Assembly (NCBI GenBank): GCA_048213135.1
Contig: PS015059.1
Location: 334,093 to 398,092 of the forward strand
Direction: 5' to 3'
DNA from: Reclinomonas americana ATCC 50394
Taxonomy: Eukaryota > Jakobida > Jakobea > Jakobida
DNA length: 64,000 bases
Positions 35,703 through 47,104 of this stretch are shown one piece after another (the first letter of the stretch is position 1; every line of letters begins with the position of its first letter). The position numbers were made by a program, and so were the translations under genes. The notes under the pieces are model-generated. The model was not told the DNA's origin. It searched no databases and worked only from the letters and a program-made list of their open reading frames with translations.

Positions 35703-36330
35703 CTAACTCGAACAACAATCACACCTCCCTCGCGCAGTGCACTGGCAACACCCCGCCCAGTCCATCACCCGCGGCCTCCCGCGAGCCTCCACGCACTGCG
35801 GACACGTGCACGTCTCGCCTGCGCACGCCATCTCCCACCCCGACATTGCCGAGGGATCCACATAGTGATACCGACCACACAGCTTATGACCGCACTTGGA
35901 GCAGGGTGGTAGCGGGCAAGGGTTGCTGGCCAGTGCGTCCCGTTGAGCGCGCTCACGAGCCGCCAGCGCCTCCTGCTCGAGGGCATGCACGACAGCTTCT
36001 CGCTCCCGTTGCATCGCGAGGCGTGCGCGGTTCCTTGCCATCTTCTCTTCCACCGCGCCGCTGTCCAGCGCCGGCAGCAGATCGTCGAGGGTCAGATGCC
36101 CGAGGCTCTCCGACACGGCGCGCTGTCGTTCCGCACTCATGTCGAGTGCAGTGCGGAGGTGATAGAGCGCGTTGCGGACGCCTGACGCAGGGTGCGCATG
36201 AGCTATCGCGCGACATAAGATGATGACGAGCGAGGCTGGTGGCGACCTTGCTGGTGTCGGGCGTCTCGGCTGCCGAGGTCCTCCAAGTGGGTGAGCACGA
36301 GGCATAGGATTTGCTCGTCGCGGTCGGCGG
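35703..36330 (-). CDS. Cys-rich protein with a helical N-terminal region (3' part of gene, family unknown)
   Basis: Two exons, 36330-36247 and 36181-35703, join in phase 1. The joined sequence runs RDEQILCLVLTHLEDLGSRD, then a long Arg/Glu/Ala-rich helix (VEEKMARNRARLAMQREREA), then a Cys cluster: CSKCGHKLCGRYHY, CAGETCTCPQC and CCQC..CDCC before the stop. The pairs C-x2-C, C-x4-C-x-C-x2-C and CC-x-C look like a zinc-binding module, but I cannot match them to a named finger. The upstream exon has a good acceptor, so more coding sequence should lie 5', yet none was found before the HSBP1 gene. The last CCQCTARGRCDCC may instead be intronic read-through. Confidence 0.55.
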
Positions 36331-37484
36331 CTGCACGAAAGGGAAAGAGGGGAAGTAAAGGGGGGGGGGGAGTAAAGGGGGAAGGAAAGGGGGAAGGGGT
36401 GAATTGGGGAGGGGGGGAAGGGGGAAGGGAGAGAAGAGTGATTAGTGAGGGACAGAAGCGAGGAGGTGGACACCACCACCGCCTGCCCTCTCTTCCTCTA
36501 TCTTTCTCCCTCCCTCTCTCTCTGTATATGTGTGCGTGCGTGTCTCTTCGCGTGTACGAGGCAAGAATGACTGATAAGACGAAGTGAACTTGCTCCGTAG
36601 CAGTGCTGTCCCTTCGAGTTCTCTCCACGATCGCGAGCGTCTGTGAATGTATGACAATGAAAGAGCGTGGCGGAAGCAAGTTTGATGCAAGCATCGTTAC
36701 AGCGTGTTCTCTAGATCTCTCCGAATTCCTCTCGCTCTCCCTCTCCCTCTCCCTCTCTCTCTCTCTCTGTCTGCATGTGTGTATATGTGTGCGTGTGTGT
36801 CTCCTCGAGTGTACGAGGCAAGAATGGCTGATAAGACACAGTGAACTTGCTCCGTAGCAGTGCTGTCCCTCCGAGTTCTCTCCGAACGTATGTGAATGTA
36901 TGACGATGAAAGAAGCAAGTTCAATACAAGCATCGTTGCAGCGTCTTCTCTCTCCGAATTCCTCTCTCTTTCTCTCTCTTCACGGCAAGGAATGCGGATA
37001 TGAGAGAGAGAGAGAGAGTGAATTTTGAGAAAGTGCTGGATGTAAGGTCTGCCTGAGTTCCTCTCTCTCTCTTCACGTGTACACGGCAAGGAATGTGGAT
37101 GAAGGAGAGAGAGAACGTCTGCGCACGCGCGCTCCTGCAGGGGAGAGCGAATGCATGACTGAAATGTGATGGGATAAGTGCTCAGTTCTCAACTACCTGC
37201 ATCTCTCGTTCTTTTGTGCGCTAGTATCTCTGTCCATGTGCATGCGAACACAAGACATGACTCTCAACTTCTCATCCTGCAAACATGTGCTCTTCCGAGT
37301 GAGTGCGAAAGTGCACGTTCCCTTCTCTCTCTCTCTCCTGCTCCCTTTCCTCTCTTCTCATCACAAGCCACACAAACTCACCCGCCATCCTTTTCTCGCA
37401 CAACAAACACAAACTTCGAGCGCGACCGTTACACACAGGACAGCAATCAACGTCCACACGCACAACCACACACACGCAGAGACA
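36331..37484. other. Intergenic or 5' intron sequence between the Cys-rich and HSBP1 genes
   Basis: G- and A-rich runs at 36340-36440, a tandem duplication (see next entry) and CT runs. No coding exon recognised, although the missing 5' end of the Cys-rich gene may be here. Confidence 0.5.
36523..37100. repeat. Tandem duplication with about 257-bp period
   Basis: GTACGAGGCAAGAATG, CTGATAAGAC, GTGAACTTGCTCCGTAGCAG and TGCTGTCCCT at 36555-36625 recur at 36812-36880 with few changes, including the following TATGAC-ATGAAAGA and GCAAGCATCGTT-CAGCGT. A third, shorter decayed copy begins near 36960. Confidence 0.85.
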
Positions 37485-37898
37485 ATGGCTGACGAGGGAC
37501 GCATTCCGCAGGGCACACAGGAGCTGACCAACTACGTTGCGTTGCTGAGTGAGAAACAGAGAGGGAGAGAAAGCAAGTGTGTGAACATGGCCTCACTCAT
37601 GTCACACTCTCACGCAGGTGCAAGGTCTGCTGGGTGAGATGGTGCGTGACTGGTCTCTCACTGTGCGTGTCTGTCTCATGTGATTGTTTGCTCACTCTGT
37701 GTGTGCGAGAACAGCAAAGTCGATTCCAGGAAATGTCGACGGCGATCATGGGTCGCAGTTGCGCTTGTGGGCGAGGAAGAGAGTTGTTGTTGTGTGTTGT
37801 GTATGTGTGGGAATGGGGCTGGGTTGAGTTGGACGTGAGTGGGAGAGGTGGTCGGCGTGTGTGTGTCATGAGTGTGGCAGTTGTCTGAGAGGGACTGG

Positions 37899-37931
<33 letters not shown>

Positions 37932-38122
37932 GAGGAGGAGGAGAGAGAGNNNNNNNNNNNNNNNNNNNNNNNNNNNNNNNNNNNNNNNNNNNNNNNNNNN
38001 NNNNNNNNNNNNNNNNNNNNNNNNNNNNNNNNNNNNNNNNNNNNNNNNNNNNNNNNNNNNNNNNNNNNNNNNNNNNNNNNNNNNNNNNNNNNNNNNNNNN
38101 NNNNNNNNNNNNNNNNNNNNNN

Positions 38123-38177
<55 letters not shown>

Positions 38178-39368
38178 GATGGTGGGGTGCGAGTTTGCTG
38201 GTGCACTGGCAGGCACGCACATAGTAAGTGAGAAAGGCGCACATATTGGTCTTCTGTGCAGTGAGGATGTGGACTCTCATCTCTCTCCCTTCGCTCTCAT
38301 GTCTTCCTCGTTGTGCTTCTCGTCATTCGTGTATGTCTGTGACGTTCTTACCCGTGCGCTCTCTCACTCATTTGCTGGTCAGACGCATCGTCTCTCGCTG
38401 CTGTTTTCTCATCCCATCTCTTCTTGTTTGCGTGCCTGCAATGATTTGAGTTCTTTCTCTCCCCTGTTCGTCTGCTTGTCAGGCGCAACCTCTCTCACCT
38501 TCTCTTCCTGGGATGTGGACTCTTCCCTCATCCCTTCTCTTCGTGCGCTTGTCTGTCTCATTCTGGTCCTCATTCGTCTGCTTGTCAGACGCATCGCTAC
38601 TATTCTTGTGTGCGTTCCTTCAACTTCCGGGTCTATTCGCGTTCACATTCGTTTGTGTACCAGGCGCAACCTCTCTCGCGGCTGTATACTCATCGCTTCT
38701 CTTCTCTCCCTCTCTTCCCGCTTGTGCGCTGTTTCTCGTACTTCTTGTCTTTGTACATGCGTGCCTGCCACATTCTGGCAGCCGCATCATATCTCGCCTC
38801 TTCTTTCCGTCTTGTGAGCTGTCTTGCTTCTCCCTGCTCTCTCCCTTCTCGCTCGTCGACAGTGCGTGGATTGCTGTCGATCTCTCATCCTCACTTGGTC
38901 AGCGATTCAGCCTCGTACACTGTCTCGTCCGCCATTCGTTATCTGTCGTCTCTCTGACTGCACGTTTGCGTGAATCGGTTGTCCTCTCGCCCTCTGTTCT
39001 CAAACTCAGCGATGAACTCTCCAGACGTCCATACTTGTCTTCAAGATATTTCTCGCCACGCTTCGCCCGCCGTTGTCTCTTTCTGTCCCCCTTGTACACT
39101 CTCGATGTCTGTGCGTCTGTGTGTGCAACTCTCCTTCTCTACCCATCACCGTTCACTCTCCTGTCGTCTACTTCCAGCACAGATTATTCGTCACTCATTC
39201 GCATCACTTTCTCTTCATCTCCCTCCCCATTTCCCTCCCCATCTCGCTCACCCCCCTTCCTCCCCTTTCCCCTCTCCAGTCGACGACATGAGCGGCCGCA
39301 TCGACGACCTGGAGCGGAGCCTAGGCGAACTCATGAGCCAAGCAGGCGTGGACGACGAGGGCAACTAA
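37485..39368 (+). CDS. HSBP1: Heat shock factor-binding protein 1
   Basis: Four exons (37485-37535, 37618-37641, 37715-37757, 39280-39368) give 68 residues in phase. The joined sequence reads PQGTQELTNYVQGLLGEMQS, then RFQEMSTAIMGRIDDMSGRI, then DDLERSLGELMSQAGVDDE, which matches HSBP1 over its whole length, including the heptad pattern of the trimeric coiled coil and the M-x-QAGV end. The family negatively regulates HSF1 by binding its trimerisation zipper. Exon 2 is only 24 nt. Intron 3 (1.5 kb) carries a GA run, a 173-N gap and decayed repeats. Both introns 1 and 3 start with GTTGCG. Confidence 0.95.
38240..38960. repeat. Decayed intronic repeats
   Basis: Variants of CTCATTCGTCTGCTTGTCAG, GCGCAACCTCTCTC and CTTCTCTTC-G-GTGTGG come back several times with irregular spacing in HSBP1 intron 3. 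Frames through it are Leu/Ser/Cys-rich and not protein. Confidence 0.6.
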
Positions 39369-39738
39369 TACCCTTGTTTTCTCTCGAGGATGGACCCTCC
39401 TTTTTCTCGCCATGTTTGCACTCCCACCATTGTGCACGCAGGCGGCGGCGGTGGCGGCGGTGGCGTGGAGGGTTCATCCTGTCTGACACAACTTTTTTGT
39501 AAAATCGAGAATGGTGGAGGAATACCAGTCGGCACACGATACATTCGCGATCTCCTGGATCGAGAACGCGCCCGATGCGCACGCAGGTTCACATCGTGAC
39601 AACAACAGCAATAAGAGAGAGAGAGGCACACGAACACAGAAACAGAGAGAGGGGATACAAAACTGGGTAGCAGAACGATACAATAGGAACGATTACAAGC
39701 CTACAGGCGGCGGTGGCGTAGTGGTGGTGACCTTGTTG

Positions 39739-39801
39739 TCACTTGAGCAGGCACACGTACTTGTGCGTGCGGAGCCAGTCTTCGGTGACGACGTTTTTGA
39801 T
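39739..39801 (-). CDS. Orphan C-terminal exon, 20 residues
   Basis: Preceded by a CTCGCGCAG acceptor and ending in TGA, this phase-0 exon encodes IKNVVTEDWLRTHKYVCLLK. A possible upstream exon is 40261-40208 (MLSRAIIGAEKAVVSIEE, donor GTGCTG); joined, they give 38 residues. It may instead be the 3' end of the His-rich gene whose last recognised donor is at 41518. Family not recognised. Confidence 0.35.
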   Translation of the reverse strand: MKNVVTEDWLRTHKYVCLLK

Positions 39802-39842
39802 CTGCGCGAGGGCGGGGAATTGACGAGTGAGCGACACTGAAA

Positions 39843-39878
<36 letters not shown>

Positions 39879-40261
39879 GCAGTCGCATGGAGCGAAGACG
39901 ACGGAGAGAGAGACGCCAACCAGCCATTGTATTCGCAAGCAGAGAAATCAGAGAGACGAGATAGAACTCAGAGACAATGGGCACTTCTCTAGGAAGAGAC
40001 ATCAGCCCCTCGCAGCGAAGACGACAAAGACGAGAAAGAACAGACTACGCTTGTTACTGCCACAGAGCCGAAGGGAAGGAAACACACAGCAGACACCGAA
40101 GACTGTCGCACGCTACGAATTCGACGAAGACGATTGAGAACTGACAGTTGATGACATAAACACTGCAATAAATAACGAGGCAGAAGACACAGAAACAAAG
40201 ACAGCACCTCCTCGATCGACACAACTGCTTTCTCAGCACCAATAATAGCACGACTCAGCAT

Positions 40262-41420
40262 CGGTTACGCACCCATCCCTGCTCTGTCTCTCTCGCTCTC
40301 TCCATCGCACACTCGTTCCCCACTTCCTTCCCCTCCTATCTACTCTTCCCACATCCCCTCCCCGCAATCTCCTTCACACTCAGCGCCAACAAATTCGCGG
40401 CACAATTTCTATGGCGCATCCATCCCTGCTCTCTCTCTCTCTCCATCACACACTCCTTCCCCACCTCCACCTTCCTCTCCTATCTCCTCCTCCCTCCCTC
40501 CCCTTCCCCTCCCCGCAATCGCCTTCACACTCAGCGTCAACAGTAGCACGCCTCACTTTCGCTTGGGCATCTATCCACTCTCTTGCTCTCTTTCTGTTCA
40601 CCTCTCAACTCGCCGCTTTCTCCATCATTCTCTCACTCATTGAAAGCCTTCCATCCTTGTTCTCTCAATCACACAATTACAGTCACACAGCATCACTAAA
40701 TTCCCTTCCTCCCATCCTCTTCTCGTTCACTCTCACTGCGCCTCTCTCTCTCTCATTCGATTCAGTCTTCTTTTCTCTCGTCTTGACTTCTCTCTTCTGC
40801 ATACCTCTCGAATCATCACTGTCCCTTCCTCCCTTTCCAAAACACAGCTTGTTCCTTCCCTTCCCTACCACCCCTCTCCGCAATTGCCTTCACACTCAGC
40901 GCCAACAACAACAAGACATAGCTTCGCTTGGACATCTATCCCGCTCTATCTTCCTTTACTTCTTTTCTCTCCTCTTCTGGCCTCCTCTCTCATGCCCCTT
41001 TCCTCTCTCTCTCTCTCTCCCTTCTCNNNNNNNNNNNNNNNNNNNNNNNNNNNNNNNNNNNNNNNNNNNNNNNNNNNNNNNNNNNNNNNNNNNNNNNNNN
41101 NNNNNNNNNNNNNNNNNNNNNNNNNNNNNNNNNNNNNNNNNNNNNNNNNNNNNNNNNNNNNNNNNNNNNNNNNNNNNNNNNNNNNNNNNNNNNNNNNNNN
41201 NNNNNNNNNNNNNNNNNNNNNNNNNNNNNNNNNNNNNNNNNNNNNNNNNNNNNNNNNNNNNNNNNNNNNNNNNNNNNNNNNNNNNNNNNNNNNNNNNNNN
41301 NNNNNNNNNNNNACACTCAGCGCCAACAACAACAAGACATAGCTTCGTCTTGGTACGATCTATCCCGCCTCTATCTTCCTTTACTTCTTTCTTCTCCTCT
41401 TCTGCTCCTCTCTCATGCCC
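40262..41420. repeat. CT-rich tandem repeats with gap
   Basis: CACACTCAGCGCCAACAA recurs at about 40375, 40529 (variant), 40890 and 41313, each followed by CT-rich filler; GACATAGCTTCG follows in two copies. A 286-N gap lies at 41027-41312. Probably inside an intron of the His-rich gene. Confidence 0.75.
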
Positions 41421-41518
41421 TTCCTCTCTCTCTCTCTCTCCCTTCTCCCCCTTGACCCCCTCCTTCCCTCCCCCTTCCACCCTTCCACCCTTCCACCCTT
41501 CTCCCCTTCCCCACTCAC

Positions 41519-42443
41519 CCCATGCCGACTCCTATGCGACGCCAGCTCCCGCGGCGACATACTCGCCACCTCCCTCCCCACCCCCGCCGAACTCGTCTCC
41601 GCCAACCCATACAACGTGCGCAGCCGCTCCCGTGCCGACGCCGACGCCGTCGTGCCCATCGACACCGCTCCATCGACATCATCGCTCTCCTCGACCGGCA
41701 TTCGCCGCGCCGACGGCGACGGCTGCGGCAACGTCGGCAGCAGCGCGTTTACATAACGCGGAGACGGAGCCTCGTCCCTCCTCGCATGATGATGATGATG
41801 ATGATGATGACTGTGACTGTGACTGTGACTGTGATGATGCCGCGGCGATCTCACTTCCCCATGATGATGATGACGATGATGCCTGTGATGATGATGCCTG
41901 TGATGACGTGGCGACGACTGCTGCTCCAGCACAGGCGGAGGAGGCGGCGGAGGGCCTCCTCCCGTCAACGCATTCAACGCCATTCGATCGGCCGCTCGCG
42001 TTCTCATCGTCGCCGACGGCGATAGTCCCACTGGCGGCAACACCAGCTGCTTCTTCGCATGCTGGTGCGGTCGATGTCGACCCTCTGCATCATCATCGCC
42101 GCTGTCATCATCATCATCGCTGTCCACTCGCACAGTGAGCTGATGTTGTGCTTGTGCAAAGGGCGTAGCGTCGGCTTGAATGCGCGTGTCAGGCACCGTG
42201 CTCCGTCGGTCCACTAGACGCGCGAAGGCGGCCATGCGCGGGGAGATCAGAGTCGACACGTCGGGCATGCGATGATACCTTTTGAGAGAGTGAGAGTCAG
42301 TGAGAAATTTTCGTGTGAGAGTTTTGTTGTGTGAGAGAGAGGGAGAGTGTCATGCGCAACAGCTCGTCGCGCTTGGTGACTTGGCGCTGGAAGAGCACAG
42401 ACTCCATGGTCAAGGGGTCCACATGCCCAAGCAGCTTTGACAT
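41519..42443 (-). CDS. His-rich protein of unknown family (3' end not resolved)
   Basis: Two exons, 42443-42361 and 42278-41519, join in phase. The protein begins MSKLLGHVDPLTMESVLFQR, QVTKRDELYHRMPDVSTLIS, PRMAAFARLVDRRSTVP and then becomes low-complexity: an Asp run, PPPPPPP, and two clusters of His (about 12 and more than 15 His within 50 residues, with HSHSHSH). The next donor (GTGAGT at 41518-41513) is good, so downstream exons exist, perhaps the orphan exon at 39739-39801. The ordered N-terminal 60 residues look like a real conserved domain, but I cannot name it. Intron 1 starts GTTGCG. The His runs are encoded by CAT/CAC repeats, visible as (ATG)n on the plus strand. Confidence 0.65.
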
Positions 42444-42564
42444 TTAATTCTCACACTCGCGTCAGTCGATTGAGAGCCGGTTCGCGGTTGTCAGAGGGGA
42501 CAGACGTTTCATTCTTTCGCGATCGTTGTCGTTCTCATTGCCTGTTTCACAAGGGCACTTCTAA

Positions 42565-45500
42565 TCAGTCGGCTTTCCCGCCCGGAGGCACCAACGCGGT
42601 CTCTTCGACGAGTAACACAGTTTCGACGTCGACTGTGGGAGCCGGTGAGTGCTGCCGGTGACCGTACGTTGGCGACGTCGAGGTCGAGCTGGAGGCGGAG
42701 CCGGAGCCGAGAACGCCACCGCTGCTGCCGCGTTCGGCGGAGATGCCGGACGTGCCGCGGATGAGCGGGATGACCACGGTCTCGAAGAGGCGGTCGAGGA
42801 AACCGGAAATGGTGAATACGCCACCGACCACGGCGCACAGCTTGACGAGGAAGTGCACGAAGGGTGGGCGGGCGACGTGGTGGTTGATTTGGATCGGGTT
42901 CATCTCGAAGATGAAGAAGACGCCTGTTGTGGGAGTAGGGTGAGGGCGGGCACGACACGAGGGGGAGAGATGTGGGGTGGATCGACTCACCAGGCAGGTA
43001 CGGGCCGCGCTTGTTCATAATCTTCAGCATGTGCTCCGTCACCGAGTACGAAAAGGTGGAGATCGGCTCGCCGCCGTGCATGGGGTAGTACTTGGTCGGC
43101 ACCACCTTGACGAAATACTTGAAGGTGGAGCTGCCGGCCTCGGACATTTTCACCACGCCGTCGAGAGGGGTCTGTCGAGGAGGAGGTGGTGGTGGGCAAA
43201 GAGGGAATGGAAAGGGGGAGAAGGGAAGGGGCGCACCTTTTGCACCGTGGGGTCTTCGTCGACGGGGTCGCCAAAAGACAGGTGGTTGATAATGTGCGAG
43301 GGGTCAAAGGTGGCCATGGCGTCCGGGTCGAATTCGTGGACGTGGTGGATGCGGCCTGAAAAAGGGTAGGGGAAGGGTGAGAAAGGGGGAAGGGTACTTG
43401 CGTGTGCGCGGATGTGTGCGCATTATCAACTCTCGCTCCCTTGTGCCAGACTGGTGCGTGTTGTCGGTGTACTCTGTGCATGCGCGGACGTGTGTGTGCG
43501 TATGTGCATCTTTATATCTCTCTCCGTTGTGCCAGATACTCATGAGTGTTGTTGTTGTACTCTGTGTACCCAATGTATGCCTATGAGATGGACAAGAAGG
43601 AGCAAGGATGAGACGGAGAAAGAATGCGACAACAAGGGGCGAGCAGCCAGGAGAGCGGGAATCGGGCTGCAGGAGCGAGATTGAGAAACAAGAGAAATGG
43701 AGAAGGAGGAGAGGCACAGAATCAGCAGGTGCCAACGGGGACAGAGGGGAATGACCGGCGGGAAAGGGGAGATATGAAAGTCGTCAGTAAGCAGGAGAAT
43801 AGGAGAGACAATGAGGGCGAGCTCGCTTCTCAGGCAATGGGAACAGAGGGGAAGGAACGGCGGGAAAGGAGAGAAAGGAAAGTCGTCAGTCAGCAGGAGA
43901 AAACGAGAGACAGCGAGGGCGAGTTCGCCTCTCAGCAAATGGGGACATAGGGGAATGAGCGGCGGAAGCGGAGAGATATGAAAGTCGTCAGTAAGCAGGA
44001 GAAAACGAGAGACAACGAGGGCGAGTTCGCCTCTCAGCAAATGGGGACAGAGGGGAAGGAACAGCGGGAAAGGAGAGACAAAGAGGGTGAGTTCGCTAAT
44101 GTGGAAGCGGAGAGATATGAAAGTCGTCAGTAAGCAGGAGAAAAGGAGAGACAGCGAGGGCGAATTCGCCTCTCAGGCAATGGGGACAGAGGGGAAGGAA
44201 CGGCGGGAAAGGAGAGAAAGGAAAGTCGTCAGTCAGCACAAGAAAGGAGAGACAACGAGGGCGAGTACGCTTCTCAGCCGAGCAAATGATGAGGTGGAAA
44301 GAGAAAGGGAGACTGCACACAGACGGCCGCGCCCTCTCCGTCTCAAACATGAAGCGATAGATGATGAAGAACAAAGCGTTCCGTGACACCGCAGCATACA
44401 TCGCTACGTGTTCCTGCTTCTCTCTCTCTCTCTTCTTTCATCTCCCTCCAATCCCCTCCTTCCGCCCCCCCCCCCCTTCCCTCTCCCAACAAACCTCCCG
44501 CCTGATGCTCAAACGAGTGCCCGGGCGCAAAGTGGAAGTTACCGGCCACACGCTTCACCTGCACGTCGCCACGCACGCGGCATCCAGTGCTCTGCGCCAC
44601 AATGGCAGCCATTTGCGCTGCACGCGAATTGCGCTTCTTCTCGTGATGATGGTGATGGTGATCGTGGTCGTGGTCGTGGTGATCATGGTCGTCGCCCTCG
44701 GCCTCGCGCTCCGCAAAACCCTCCTTCTCGTTGTCATCGGCGTCCTTGTGGTCGTCCTCGTCGTCGTCGGGCACCGCCACCAAATCCTCCGGCGTCATCA
44801 ATGCCTTCCCGTCGCCATCTAGCGGCGTACGCTGCAGCGCACGATCGTAGCCGATCTCCTGATCGCCGGCTACGTCGACGACGTCCAGCGACAGTGCTGT
44901 GGGAGAGGGAAAGAGAGCGGGAAAAGGAAAGGGTGGTGAGGGGCAGGGGAAGGGGGGAAGAGGTGAGGAATCGTTTTTCTTTCGTTCTCGCTCCCTGTTC
45001 TGCTTTTCTTCATCTTCTTCGGAGCTTGTCGTCGATGCTGTTCAGTTGCTGTTTCTTGTCTTACTTCGTTCCTGTCGCTGTTGCGTCTCCGTGCGTTTCT
45101 CCTCCATTTTCTCTTCCTCTTTTCTCGTTCTCCTTGCTGCTCCTTGAATTGTTCAGTCTCTTTATCCTTCTCGTCTGCTTCTTCTTCTTCTGCGTTTCTT
45201 CTTCCATTTCTCTCCCTCTTTTCTTGTTCTCCTTGCTGCTCCTTGAAGTGTTCAGTCTCTTCATCCTTCATGTCTGCTTCTTCTTCTTCTGCGGCCATGC
45301 TTCTCCACTTTCTCTTCCTCTCTTCTCGTTCTCTTTGTTGCTCCTCGTCTGCTTCTTCTTCTGTGACAACCACTTTCTGGCTCACTCCGCGGTCTTCTCC
45401 TCACTCTTCATTCGTGCAATTCTCTTTCTGGTTCTTCTGCTTCTTCTTCTGCGGCCATTCTTCTTGCTCGCTCTGTGTTCTTCTCCTCACTCTTCTTTGC

Positions 45501-46384
45501 TATCCTCGCTGTCTTTCTGCTCGTTCTTCATGCACCCTTTGTCGGTCTCCTTCTCGTGGCTTGTTGTACAGTTTCTTTCTCCTTGCCGTCTGTATCTTCT
45601 TCTGCGACCATCCATCCTGCTCCCTGGGAGAAAGGTCGAGAACGCAGAAGACGGCAAAGTAGGACCAGACATGGGGAACGACAAAGGGTGCACGTACAAC
45701 GAGAAGAAAGAAAGCGAGGTAAACAAGAGGAGAATTGCACGACACGAAGAGAGAGGAGAATATCGACGCTTGCCTTTCTGCGTTGATGCTACAGAGCTAC
45801 ATCCGCGTTCTTCTCGATCATGTCGTGCATGCGGTTCTTCGCACATACTTCTCTCTCGTTTGCGCTTCTTTCGCTTGCTGTTCCCTCCTCTCGGTTGCAG
45901 CTGGTGCATGTCTCCGCGTTCTCGTTGCTTTCTTCTCTGCTTCTTGCTGTTCTCGCTATTCGTCTTCTCCTTTCTACTCCTCCTCCCTTCCAACCCACCA
46001 TCACACTTGGTTCGCGGGAAGGTAATGTCAAACGCGATGCGCAGCTTGCCGCCAAACGACGTGTCCACCACCAGCTCATCCATCGGCACCGGTTGCAGAT
46101 ACGCAAACAGCTCAATGAGGAACAGCAGGCCCATGATTGTCAGCGACACAACGGAAACTGTGACGGAGAAGAGTCAAGTGAGAAAAAGAGACATGATATG
46201 CAACACGTGGCAATCAATAGTGTGGATGTGCAAGGGTGGATGTGTGTGTGGAGTGAGTGAGGGAGTGTGTGTGTGTGTGCGTGTGTGTGCGTTCGACAAT
46301 CAGTTGCGCGTAGGGCATGTTGTGCAGGGTGCGAGTGAGTGAGTGAGTGAGTGAGTGTGTGAGTGAGTGAGTGAATGAGTGAGT

Positions 46385-46431
<47 letters not shown>

Positions 46432-46752
46432 TGAATGTGTGTGCGTTCCACTCTCTCACTCACTGCTCTCACTCACTGCTCTCTCTCTCCCTCNNNNNNN
46501 NNNNNNNNNNNNNNNNNNNNNNNNNNNNNNNNNNNNNNNNNNNNNNNNNNNNNNNNNNNNNNNNNNNNNNNNNNNNNNNNNNNNNNNNNNNNNNNNNNNN
46601 NNNNNNNNNNNNNNNNNNNNNNNNNNNNNNNNNNNNNNNNNNNNNNNNNNNNNNNNNNNNNNNNNNNNNNNNNNNNNNNNNNNNNNNNNNNNNNNNNNNN
46701 NNNNNNNNNNNNNNNNNNNNNNNNNNNNNNNNNNNNNNNNNNNNNNNNNNNN

Positions 46753-46824
<72 letters not shown>

Positions 46825-47104
46825 GCAATCACACATTCATCTCTTCCCCTTCCCCTCTCCCCCTCCTCTCTCTCTCCCTCCCTCTCCCCGCCACACAACT
46901 GATTCCTCCCGCATTGGTCTTCTGCTTGGCAAAGCGCTGCGCCTTTGGGTACATGTCAAACTGTTGCAGCTTTCGCGCCAGTGGTGTGCGCGAGAACTCT
47001 GCCACGCGCTCCGCGAGCTTTGGTCGTCGTTGACGCACTCCAGCAGTGCCTCCTGCGGCGGCGGCCGCGTCGCCTGCGGGCCGCGATTTCGCGTCTTTCA
47101 CCAT
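42565..47104 (-). CDS. ERV46: ERV46/ERGIC3, COPII cargo receptor subunit
   Basis: Six exons (47104-46900, 46157-46005, 44896-44495, 43355-43237, 43171-42991, 42923-42565) give 472 residues in phase. KLQQFDMYPKAQRFAKQKT and the following TM helix (MGLLFLIELFAYL), then LSLDVVDVAGDQE, CRVRGDVQVKRVAGNFHFAP, HIINHLSFGDP, FKYFVKVVPTKYY and YSVTEHM, and the second TM in FLVKLCAVVGGVFTISGF are the ordered family signatures. ERV46 pairs with ERV41 and cycles between ER and Golgi. Two oddities: the Cys-rich lumenal stretch of animal/yeast proteins is replaced by an Asp/Glu/His insert (HDHHDHDHDHHHHHH, about residue 195), and the C-terminus is extended by about 65 residues of Ser/Gly/Thr-rich sequence, with no dilysine end. 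Confidence 0.93.
43690..44300. repeat. Intronic minisatellite, about 100-bp unit, roughly six copies
   Basis: GAAAGTCGTCAGTAAGCAGG, AGACAACGAGGGCGAGTTCG, CCTCTCAGCAAATGGGGACA and GGGAAGGAACGGCGGGAAAG cycle through intron 3 of ERV46. Some copies keep one open frame, producing a spurious Glu/Arg-rich ORF on the plus strand. Confidence 0.9.
45040..45480. repeat. Intronic tandem repeat, about 115-bp unit
   Basis: TTCTCCTTGCTGCTCCTTGA, GTGTTCAGTCTCTTCATCCT and TCTGCTTCTTCTTCTTCTGC return at least three times in ERV46 intron 2. Confidence 0.85.
46260..46500. repeat. GT and GAGT microsatellites next to a 259-N gap
   Basis: GTGT run, (GAGT)n at 46330-46385, a second GT run to 46428, then CT before the gap 46494-46752 and CT plus AC runs after it (46753-46824). 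All in ERV46 intron 1. Confidence 0.9.

Noticed and set aside
43624-44386. Repeated Glu/Arg-rich plus-strand ORFs (KVVSKQEN type)
   Set aside because: They read through the 100-bp minisatellite in ERV46 intron 3; frame continuity follows from unit length only in some copies.
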